Shown here: positions 43,163 through 52,800 of the stretch, in pieces
How the letters are laid out: each line of letters opens with the position of its first letter
How positions within the stretch are numbered: position 1 is the stretch's first letter
Origin: Bacteroidota bacterium
GTDB taxonomy: Bacteria; Bacteroidota; Bacteroidia; Chitinophagales; Chitinophagaceae
Reading direction: 5' to 3'
Assembly (NCBI GenBank): GCA_023418315.1
Contig: JAEZZY010000044.1
Location: 1-64,000 of the forward strand
Length of the DNA stretch: 64,000 bases
Program-made: the position numbers and the translations under genes
The notes under the pieces: generated by a model
Databases searched by the model: none
What the model was told of the DNA's origin: nothing
What the model saw: only the letters and a program-made list of their open reading frames with translations

Positions 43163-43540
43163 TTATCCTACGGATTCTTGATAAGCTTTGGCATCCATAA
43201 GACCTTCTACATCTGCGGGATTATCCACGGTCATTTTCACCATCCATCCTTTTCCATAGGGGTCGGAGTTTACCGCTTCGGGGTTGCTTTCCAGATCAGC
43301 ATTGACTTCCGTGATGGTGCCTGCTACGGGTAGGTAAAGATCCGACACGGTTTTTACAGCCTCAATCGTGCCGAATATTTCGTGAGCGGCAAGCGCTTTT
43401 CCTACTGCATTAATATCTACAAAAACGATATCGCCTAATTCTCTTTGGGCAAAATCCGTAATGCCGATGGTAGCCACATTGCCTTCAAGCTGGATCCATT
43501 CGTGGTCTTTGGTGTACTTCAGGTTATCAGGGAAGTTCAT
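43163..43540 (-). CDS. gcvH: Glycine cleavage system H protein
   Basis: A 125-residue lipoyl carrier protein. The lipoylated lysine is in GTIEAVKTVSDLY, and the N-terminus NLKYTKDHEWIQLEGN is typical. It shuttles the aminomethyl group from GcvP to the T protein. gcvP lies far away at 13147 and is regulated on its own. Full length, conserved start. Confidence 0.96.
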   Translation of the reverse strand: MNFPDNLKYTKDHEWIQLEGNVATIGITDFAQRELGDIVFVDINAVGKALAAHEIFGTIEAVKTVSDLYLPVAGTITEVNADLESNPEAVNSDPYGKGWMVKMTVDNPADVEGLMDAKAYQESVG

Positions 43541-43847
43541 AAATAAAATATTTGACGTAAAAATAGTTTAGTTTTCGGTTTTGAAAAATTGTCTTTGCAT
43601 GATCGTGGTCATTTATACACAATAGGGAAGGCTATAAGAGCGAATAAAAAATCCATAAAGCAGGTTTGCGGAGACTTTTTTCAGTCTGTATAAAAAATCA
43701 TCTTCCCGCAGATGGAGCCCTATAAATGAAACTCTTTCGCGAGATGGCTTCATTGTTCGTGCTTCACTTTATATTTCTTTATCCTGCGCATCGTGTAGCA
43801 TTTCGCCCATCATTCCTTACATTTATGCGCTTTTTTAAGAAAAAGAA
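43541..43847. other. Divergent intergenic region
   Basis: These 307 bases separate gcvH and the B12-binding subunit gene, which point away from each other, so both promoters should lie here. No exact TAnnTTTG is found on either strand; TACATTTA near 43819 is the closest on the plus strand. No reading frame or hairpin is supported. Confidence 0.4.
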
Positions 43848-44273
43848 ATGACAGTAAATGCACAAAGACCCATACGGGTGTTGGTAGCCAAAGTAGGTTT
43901 AGATGGCCACGACAGAGGCGCTAAAGTAATAGCCACTTCCCTGCGCGATGCCGGTATGGAAGTAATCTACACCGGACTAAGGCAAACGCCGGAAATGGTG
44001 GTGAATGCAGCTTTGCAAGAAGATGTGGACGCTATAGGCATTAGTATTCTCAGCGGCGCACACAATACAGTGTTCCCGAAATTGTTGCAGCTGATGAAGG
44101 AAAAAAACATGGAAGATGTATTGCTCACAGGCGGCGGTATTATACCTGAAGAAGATATCGCCACACTCGAAAAGCAAGGCGTGGGAAGGTTATTTTCGCC
44201 CGGTGCGCCCACTTCGGAAATCGCAGACTATATTAAGGAATGGGTAAAAGAACATAGGAAAGAATTATTGTGA
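43848..44273 (+). CDS. B12-binding subunit of a split methylmalonyl-CoA mutase-type enzyme
   Basis: A 141-residue cobalamin-binding domain alone. The B12 ligand motif is KVGLDGHDRGAKVI (DxHxxG, about residues 19-24), followed by SILSGAHNT and LLTGGGIIPEED. It matches the C-terminal domain of methylmalonyl-CoA mutase and would pair with a separate catalytic subunit that is not in the window. An enoyl-CoA hydratase gene follows 117 bases on, and a cobalamin adenosyltransferase lies at 57746. A related acyl-CoA mutase (such as isobutyryl-CoA mutase) is the alternative. Confidence 0.9.
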   Translation: MTVNAQRPIRVLVAKVGLDGHDRGAKVIATSLRDAGMEVIYTGLRQTPEMVVNAALQEDVDAIGISILSGAHNTVFPKLLQLMKEKNMEDVLLTGGGIIPEEDIATLEKQGVGRLFSPGAPTSEIADYIKEWVKEHRKELL

Positions 44274-44390
44274 GCGTTTTCACACAAAATATGCAGAGAT
44301 AAAGAAGAGCAGGTTTAGTAGTAAAATGTTCTCCCTGGATAAATCAATTAAAACTAACGACTAAATTACTAATTACTAACAACTACAAAA

Positions 44391-45170
44391 ATGTATCAAA
44401 CACTCCTTACAGAAGTACAAGACGGCACGATGATTATCACCATCAACCGCCCGGAAAAAATGAATGCGCTGAATAAAGATGTAATCGAAGAATTGGGCAA
44501 TGCCATAGACGAAGCGAAAAAAAATGAGCAGGTAAAAACCGTTATCCTCACCGGTGCCGGAGAAAAAGCGTTTGTAGCGGGAGCGGATATTTCCGAATTT
44601 ACAGCCTTAGATGCAAACGGAGGCTCGGCATTGGCAAAAAAAGGTCAGGATCATGTTTTTGATAAAATAGAAAACTGCCCTAAACCAGTGATTGCTGCGG
44701 TGAATGGTTTTTCACTGGGCGGCGGCTGCGAACTGGCAATGGCTTGCCATTTTCGTGTAGCGAGTGAAAATGCCAAATTCGGTCAGCCGGAAGTAAACCT
44801 CGGCCTCATACCCGGCTATGGCGGTACACAGCGCATGACCCAACTCATCGGCAAAGGAAAAACGATGGAGCTGATGATGACCGGCGATATGATAGGCGCG
44901 GAAGAAGCGAAAGCACTGGGATTGGTGAATCATGTATTTCCTATAGCCGAGCTGCTGAATGAAACAAAAAAAATAGCGCAGAAAATACAAACAAAAGCGC
45001 CTTTGGCCGTAGCGGATATTATCGCTTGCGTAAATGAAGCAGCGAGAGCAGATGCTCAGGGTTTTGGCAATGAAATCAACCGTTTTGGAAAATTATTTGC
45101 CACAGAAGACATGAAAGAAGGCGTAAATGCTTTTTTAGAAAAAAGAAAAGCTATTTTTAATGGCAAATAA
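44391..45170 (+). CDS. Enoyl-CoA hydratase/isomerase family protein
   Basis: A 259-residue crotonase-fold protein. The oxyanion-hole segments are AFVAGADISEF and NGFSLGGGCELAMACHFRVAS, and the second catalytic region is FGQPEVNLGLIPGYGGTQRM, which keeps the two glutamates of active hydratases. It hydrates 2-enoyl-CoA in beta-oxidation or a related pathway. Its place after the B12 subunit is compatible with branched-chain or propionate metabolism. Confidence 0.93.
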   Translation: MYQTLLTEVQDGTMIITINRPEKMNALNKDVIEELGNAIDEAKKNEQVKTVILTGAGEKAFVAGADISEFTALDANGGSALAKKGQDHVFDKIENCPKPVIAAVNGFSLGGGCELAMACHFRVASENAKFGQPEVNLGLIPGYGGTQRMTQLIGKGKTMELMMTGDMIGAEEAKALGLVNHVFPIAELLNETKKIAQKIQTKAPLAVADIIACVNEAARADAQGFGNEINRFGKLFATEDMKEGVNAFLEKRKAIFNGK

Positions 45171-45205
45171 TTTTTTTATCTTGTACGCTTAAACAATAAA
45201 AGTTC

Positions 45206-46189
45206 ATGCGGAAGACATTTATCCGAAGCATATTATCTGTTACATTATTACTTTCAATAGCAGGTAACGCACATGCGCAAATTGGTCTGTCAAGGGAATA
45301 TGTAGAACCACCTGGATGGTCGCTGGGAACGAGTATCGGCTTGGCGGACCTTTGGAGTGATGTAGGCACAAAGTCCATCATAGACCATTACGGCAATTCC
45401 ACTTACTGGACCAAACCTCATTTTATAGGAGGGCTTTTTGCAAGGTACTCCGCACATCCTTCTTTTGCGTTTCGCATAGGGGTAAACTATGGTACGCTCT
45501 ATGCTACCGATATGTGGAACAAGCAAAAAGCGGAAACGGCAGACCATATTGAAGCCGATTCTTACCAGAGGTATCTGCGTAACCTGAGCATCCGGTCAAA
45601 TATCTGGGAAGGAAGCTTCTTGTTTGAAATTACACCGTTCCGTTTCAATCCTGAAAGCGCAGGTGCTATGCGGAGATTCCAACCCTACGTATTGCTGGGC
45701 GTGGGTGCTATGCACTTCAAGCCGCAGGCGGTATATATCGATAGCGCCACCGGTAAAAACTATGGCTATATTAACCTGTATGACCTGCATATAGAAGGCG
45801 ACGGACTGGATAAACGAACCTATCCCAATGCACCGGATAAATACAGCCTATGGCAAATAGTAGTACCTATGGGTGTGGGTGTAAGATGGGATATAGGACG
45901 CAGACTTTCCTTAGGTGTGGAATGGCAATATCGCTACACGTTTACCGATTATATAGACAATGTAAGCGGCAAGTATATGGACAAAAGCGTGTACGATATG
46001 ACCCTACCTGCCGACAAAGCCTATGTAGCCAATCAAATGCAGGATAAGACCTGGCAAATCAACCACAACCTGCCCCGCCACGGAAGTGATGAATACAGAG
46101 GAAACCCTAATAACAAAGACAGCTACAGCACCTTCGGACTTACATTTATCTTCAAAGTACCCAGCAAGAAAGACCCTTGGTGGTATTAA
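45206..46189 (+). CDS. Outer-membrane beta-barrel protein (DUF6089-like)
   Basis: A 327-residue protein with a signal peptide ending AHAQ and alternating amphipathic strands such as GWSLGTSIGLADLW, FAFRIGVNYGTLYA and RLSLGVEWQYRYTF. It ends in a beta-signal-like STFGLTFIFKVPS. The N-terminal pattern resembles DUF6089/PorG-type proteins, some of which support type IX secretion. A strong terminator follows the gene. Confidence 0.75.
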   Translation: MRKTFIRSILSVTLLLSIAGNAHAQIGLSREYVEPPGWSLGTSIGLADLWSDVGTKSIIDHYGNSTYWTKPHFIGGLFARYSAHPSFAFRIGVNYGTLYATDMWNKQKAETADHIEADSYQRYLRNLSIRSNIWEGSFLFEITPFRFNPESAGAMRRFQPYVLLGVGAMHFKPQAVYIDSATGKNYGYINLYDLHIEGDGLDKRTYPNAPDKYSLWQIVVPMGVGVRWDIGRRLSLGVEWQYRYTFTDYIDNVSGKYMDKSVYDMTLPADKAYVANQMQDKTWQINHNLPRHGSDEYRGNPNNKDSYSTFGLTFIFKVPSKKDPWWY

Positions 46190-46216
46190 TAACTAATTGT
46201 ATTTTTATACTTTTAC

Positions 46217-46253
46217 CAACGGTATGTCTGAAAGAACATACCGTTGTTTTTTT
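46217..46253 (+). terminator. Rho-independent terminator
   Basis: CAACGGTATGT (46217-46227) and ACATACCGTTG (46236-46246) form a perfect 11-bp stem with an eight-base loop and are followed by seven T. It separates the outer-membrane protein gene from ruvA. Confidence 0.9.
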
Positions 46254-46270
46254 AAAGAGTTTTTGAATCC

Positions 46271-46849
46271 ATGTTTGCTTATCTATACGGCTTACTGACT
46301 TATAAATCTCCCTCACTGCTGCATGTGGATGTGCATGGCGCCGGCTATGAAGTGCACATTACTTTGCAAACCTATAGCAAAGTGCAGCAAGAGGAACGGT
46401 ACAAACTTTTTACCCATGTGCATATTCGTGAAGATGCCTGGACGATATACGGATTTGCAGAGGAAACGGAACGGGATACTTTTCGCAAGCTGATAGCCAT
46501 CAACGGAGTAGGTGCCGGCACGGCGCGCATCATTCTGTCCTCTATGACCCCGGCAGAGCTGGAGCAAGCCGTTTTTACCGATGATGCCAAAGCGCTGGAA
46601 CGTGTGAAAGGAATAGGCGGCAAGACAGCACAGCGTATTATTTTAGAGCTGAAAGGAAAGATTATTAACACAAAAAATATGGACGGCGCTACGTCGGTAC
46701 AGCACAATACCATACGGGAAGACGCGTTAATAGCACTGGTAAATCTCGGCATCAGCAAAGCTGTAGCGGAAACCGCATTGAAAAAAATAAATCACTCGTC
46801 TGAACTAAGTGTAGAAGACTTGATAAAACAAGCATTGAGAGCATTATAA
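46271..46849 (+). CDS. ruvA: Holliday junction branch migration protein RuvA
   Basis: A 192-residue protein with the three RuvA parts: the OB-fold start MFAYLYGLLTYKSPSLLHVDV, the tandem HhH domain (KLIAINGVGAGTARIILS and RVKGIGGKTAQRIILELK) and a C-terminal domain EDALIALVNLGISKAVAE that touches RuvB. It binds four-way junctions and loads RuvB. It lies 13 bases before sprA, a neighbourhood common in Bacteroidota. Confidence 0.96.
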   Translation: MFAYLYGLLTYKSPSLLHVDVHGAGYEVHITLQTYSKVQQEERYKLFTHVHIREDAWTIYGFAEETERDTFRKLIAINGVGAGTARIILSSMTPAELEQAVFTDDAKALERVKGIGGKTAQRIILELKGKIINTKNMDGATSVQHNTIREDALIALVNLGISKAVAETALKKINHSSELSVEDLIKQALRAL

Positions 46850-46862
46850 ACCTAAGAGCGCA

Positions 46863-49800
46863 TTGAAGGGTAAAAATAATTTCGGATATAAGTTTATACT
46901 GGCTATAGTGGTGATGGTAACCCTTGCAAACGTGGCTGCGCGCGGGTTCCGCCATCCGTTTTTTTATGATGACCCTGCACCGCCACCGGATACCCCCGCC
47001 CATGCTCCTGATTCTCCCAAACTGCATTTCCCCATCTACGACCATACCGGCGACCCTATCATGGATGGAAACCCAGGCGGCATGGACCTGCAAGACCCTA
47101 CTAATCTGAACAAATCCGTGGAATACGACCCGGATGAAAACCGCTATTACCTTACCGAAAAAATAGGCAATGAATACATCCGAAACCCATCCTACCTCAC
47201 TATGGAGGAATACCTGAATTACCAGGCGCAACAAGATGAACAAAACTACTGGAAACGCAGGCTCGACGCCCTCACCCTCTTCAATAAAAAACCGCAATTG
47301 CCTACCATGTATAAGGAAGGTATTTTCGACAGGATATTCGGAGGCACCACCATCAGCGTACGCCCACAAGGAAATGTGGATGTAACCATCGGCGGGCAAT
47401 GGCAGAATATTCAAAACCCTATGCTGGTGCAAAGCGCCCGCAAATACGGCATCTTCGATTTTGACCTGCAGATGAACATCAATCTGCTGGCAACAGTGGG
47501 CGACAAACTGAAACTCAACATCAGCCAGAATACGAAAGCCACATTTGACAATGCCAACGTTCAAAAACTGGAATATACCGGAAAGGAAGATGAAATCATC
47601 AAAAAAATAGAAGCGGGAAACATTAGCTTTCCGCTCAACAGCACCTTGATCTCCGGCGTACAATCGCTGTTTGGTATTAAAACCCAGCTCCAGTTTGGAA
47701 AGCTATGGGTTACTTCCGTCCTTTCCCAGCAAAAATCAAAACGGCAATCGCTTACCCTTCAAGGAGGTTCGCAAACACAAAACTTTTCCATAAAAGCAGA
47801 TGAATACGAAGAAAATAAAAACTTCCTTTTAGGACACTATTTCCGCAATCATTACACTACCGCCTTAGCCAATTTTCCGATTATCAACTCGCTTGTTACC
47901 ATCAATAAAATAGATGTATGGGTAACCAACCGCACCGGCGCCGTGGAAGGCGTGCGCGACATTATGGCTTATATGGATCTGGGAGAAAGAGCGCCCCATA
48001 ACCAAGCATTAGCCACCAATGCCACATCCGATTCGCTGCCGGACAACCGCAAGAATAATTTGTACGACCGCCTGCTAAGCAACACCAACGCAAGGCTTCA
48101 AAATAATGCTACCAGCCAGGCAGGCACTAATATGGGACTGAGCCAGGGTATTGATTTCGAAAGAGCAACAATGCGAAAACTTACCACTTCGGAATATTCC
48201 TTCAATTCACAGCTTGGCTATATATCGCTCAATACCACGCTCAATGCCGATGATATCCTCGCCGTAGCCTACCGCTATACCTACAATGGTAAAGTATATC
48301 AAGTAGGTGAATTTGCCGAAGACCTGCCGCCGGATTCCAGCAATACCAAGGTGTTGTATATGAAATTGCTGAAAGGAACCTCCGCCAGACCCACCTTGCC
48401 TATATGGGATCTGATGATGAAAAACATTTATGCCCTGGGCGGTTTCGGTTTAAGTAAAGAAGATTTCAGATTGAATGTACTCTACCAAGACCCGGGCGGA
48501 GGAGAAAAAAGATATATTCCTGATGAACGCAGCCCCAAAGCCGGGATACCCTTACTTACAATTCTCAATTTAGACCGGCTCAATTACCAAAACGATCCGC
48601 AGCCGGATGGTATCTTCGACTATGTAGAAGGTATTACCATCAATTCACAGCAAGGAAAAATCATCTTCCCTGTTCTTGAGCCTTTTGGTAGAGACTTAGA
48701 ATCGGTAACTGCCGGCAACCCGCAGCTTGAACGGCTTTATCAATACAACATTCTTTATGATTCCACCAAAACCATAGCCCGCCAGTTTCAGCAAAACAAC
48801 CGCTATGTCATTAAAGGAACCTACAAATCTTCTTCTTCTTCCGAAATATTTTTAGGAGGGTTCAATATTCCTCAAGGCTCGGTAAGTGTTTCCGCAGGCG
48901 GACAAAAATTGATCGAAAATCAGGATTATCAGATTGACTACGGACTGGGAAGAATTAAAATCCTGAATACTGGTATTCTCAACTCCGGCATCCCTATAAG
49001 TGTGCAGTATGAAGACAATGCCACCTTCGGATTTCAGCAGCAAAACTTTATGGGTAGCCGTTTCGATTATTATTTCAATGATAAACTTACGGTGGGCGGT
49101 ACCTTTATGCGGCTTAAAGAAATCCCCTTCACCCAAAAAACCACTTTTGGCGAAGACCCTATTAAAAATACCGTATTGGGGTTGGATGCCAACTATAATT
49201 CCGAATTTCCGGGGCTTACCCGCTTGCTGGATAAGCTGCCCATTTATTCTACTTCAGCCACCTCCTTTATCACCGGATCGGCAGAAGTGGCGGGGCTTTT
49301 GCCGGGCCATCCGAAGCAAATCAATTCGCTGGATCCCGAAGGCTCCGTATATATTGATGATTTTGAAGGAACGCGTAGCTCTATTGATCTGAAACTGCCG
49401 GCACAATCCTGGTCGCTGGCCTCTGTGCCTGCCGGTGCGCGCGATAAAAACGGAACCTTGCTCTTTCCCGAAGCTACCCTGAACGACAACCTGCGCTATG
49501 GCTATAACCGGGGTAAACTCGCCTGGTATATGATAGAGCCTACGCTGCTGGACAATGCAGGCGGATTACCCGCTTATGTAAAAAATGATCCTGACCAGCA
49601 TTATATCCGTTTGGTATCTCCGCAAGACATTTTCCCGCAGCAAAACCTGCAACCTACCCAATACGGACTGGCTACGTTAGACTTGGGCTTTTACCCGCAG
49701 GAAAGAGGTCCCTATAATTTTGATACAGCAGGTATAGATGCCAGAGGCAGGTTATTAAACCCGCAGACGCGGTGGGGCGGCATCCAACGGGCTATAGAGT

Positions 49801-52800
49801 ATAGTGATTTTGAACAATCCAATGTAGAGTTCATCGAATTTTGGCTTTTAGATCCATTTATCAATAAGCAGAACTCTCCCGGTGGCAGCCTTTATATCAA
49901 TCTGGGAAATGTATCGGAAGATGTACTGAAAGATTCACGTAAGTTTTTTGAGAACGGAATGCCTTACCCTAAAAACGCCACACAAATGGCCACAAGCTCC
50001 TGGGGAAATATACCTCTGTTGCAAACGCAGGTAGTGCGTGCATTTGACAACGACCCTTCCGCCCGTCCGGTGCAAGATGTAGGTTTAGACGGTATGGATG
50101 ATGAGGAAGAAAAACAAAAATACGAACGCTACCTTAATCATATAGTATCCAAAATAACAGACCCCAACGCTTTGTCGCTCATACAGAATGATCCTTCCGG
50201 CGACAATTATAAATACTTTCGCGGGCAAGATTATGATAATGCCGGCACCCCCATCCTGGCCCGCTACAAAAATTTTAATAACACCCAAGGCAATTCGCCC
50301 GTTACCACCGATGCACAGGTCTATACCAATGCAGCTACCAACCTGCCTGATGCCGAAGATATAAACAGGGATAATACCCTCAATGAAGCCGAAGACTACT
50401 ATCAATACCGTATAGAACTGACCCCTGCCGGAATGCAGGTGGGCAGCAACTATATCGTGAGCAAACAAACTCCTACCGTAAAACTTCCGAACGGCGCTTC
50501 CGAACAAGAAACCTGGTATCAGTTTAAAATCCCGATTCGCGAATACCAGCAACGTGTAGGGAATATCTCCGATTTCCGTTCCATACGCTTTATGCGGATG
50601 TTCCTTACCGAATTTCAAGACAGCACCATTCTCCGCTTTGCAAAGTTGGAACTGGGAAGAAACCAATGGAGAAGATATCAATATTCCCTGCAAAGCCCGG
50701 GTGTGGTAGTGCCGGATGATGAGCTGAATACCGATTTTGCCGTTACTTCCCTAAGCCTCGAAGAAAACAGCGGACGCACACCTATTCCCTACGTAATCCC
50801 GCCGGGTGTAAACCGCCAGCCACTTTCCGTATCCAGCGGGCAAACCATTCAGCAAAATGAACAAGCGCTTTCCGTGCAGGTATGCGGATTAAAAGACGGA
50901 GATGCACGCGCCGTATATAAAGAAGTAGGGGTAGATATGCGCCAGTTTGGAAAGCTGCGTATGTTCATCCATGCCGAATCAATAGTAGGCCGCACCGACG
51001 TGAAAGACGGTGATCTGAAAGCAGTGATTCGCATAGGCAGCGATTTTATAAACAACTATTATGAATATCAGGTGCCGCTGAAGATTACCCTGCCCAATGC
51101 ACGTAGCGCCGAAGAAATATGGCCGGAAGTAAACCGCATAGACATAGCCCTGGAAGACCTGGTGCGTGTAAAGACCAACAGAGACAACGCCGGGCAGCAA
51201 TCATTTGTGCCCTATGAAGAAACAGATAGTAAAGGAAACACCATAGTGGTGCTGGGCCGCCCCAACCTGGGAGATGCCAAAACCATCATGCTGGGTGTGA
51301 TGAACCCTAAGAAAACCACAAACACCCCTGCCGACGACGGACTGGATAAATGCGCAGAGCTATGGTTCAACGAGTTGCGCATGACCGGACTGAATGAAAA
51401 AGCCGGTTACGCAGCAAGCGGCAAGCTGAATGTGCAAATGGCTGATCTCGGAAACATCCGGCTGAGCGGCAGCATGCACACCGAAGGCTATGGCAATATA
51501 GACCAGAAGCTGAACCAGCGTTACAGGGATAATTTTCACCAGTTCGACGGCTCTACCAACCTCAACCTCGGCAAGCTCATGCCACAAAACTGGGGCGTGC
51601 AGTTGCCCTTCTTTGCCGGTTATTCGCAAACAGTGAGCAACCCCCAATACGACCCCTATGATCTGGACGTAAAAATGAAAGATCGCCTCGCCGCTACTAC
51701 CGATGCAAGAGAAAGAGATTCCCTTCGCAAAGCGGCTCAAGACTATACCGACATCAAAAGCTTCAACTTCTCCAACGTGCGCATATTGGGAAATGCCAAC
51801 AAACAGCCTAAAACCCAAATGCCCTGGAGCGTAAAGAATTTTGACCTCAGCTATTCCTACAATCGCCAGTTTAAACGAAATCCTCTAATAGAAAGCGATG
51901 AATTGCTTACGCAAAAATTAGGACTGGGTTATACCTACAACATCAAATCCAAGCCTATAGAACCGTTTAAAAAACTCATCAAATCCAAATCCAAATGGCT
52001 CAGCCTTGTAAAGGATTTCAACTTCAACCCGCTGCCCGCAAACTTCACCTTCCGCACCCAGCTTGACCGGATCACCAACGAAACACAAGTGCGGAACATA
52101 GGCGATGACGCAGTTTATAAAATTGCCCCTACCTACTATAAAAATTTTACCTGGATGCGGGATTATAACCTGCGCTGGGAACTTACCAAATCATTATCTT
52201 TCGACTACCATGCTACCAACCACTCGCGCATTGATGAACCCTACGGCCGCATAGATACCAAAGAGAAAAAAGACACTCTATGGGACCGCATAAAATCCTT
52301 CGGCAGAAACACCGGTTATACGCAGGCCTTCAATGCCAGCTACAACCTCCCCCTATCCAAGCTGCCCCTTACCAACTGGACGAACCTGCGTGCTACCTAC
52401 GGCGCTACCTACAACTGGACGGCTTCTTCTTTGCTGGCAAAATCACAAGGAAATACCATCGGCAATACCCGCAATATCCAGATCAATGGAGAGCTTGATT
52501 TTAAATCCCTATACAATAAAAACCGCTGGCTGAAAGCTATCAACCAGCCGAAACCCGCCGTTTTAAAGCAACAGAAAGACACGAAAGGAAACAGTACGCC
52601 GGTCATTGACGGTAAGTCAAATCCTTCCTTAGACAGAACACAAGGAAAAACCGACAGGACGATGAGCGATGCCGACGCACCACCCGAAAGAGACAAAGAG
52701 GATAAACCACGGGAAGAAGAACGCCCTAAAGAGAAAGAAGAACAGGTGAAAAAACCACTCACCAAAGAGCAGAAAGATTCTGTATTATTTGCGGGGATAG

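Noticed and set aside
46752..47663. 303-codon frame antisense to ruvA/sprA
   Set aside because: Shadow of the conserved sprA start; no family is recognised.
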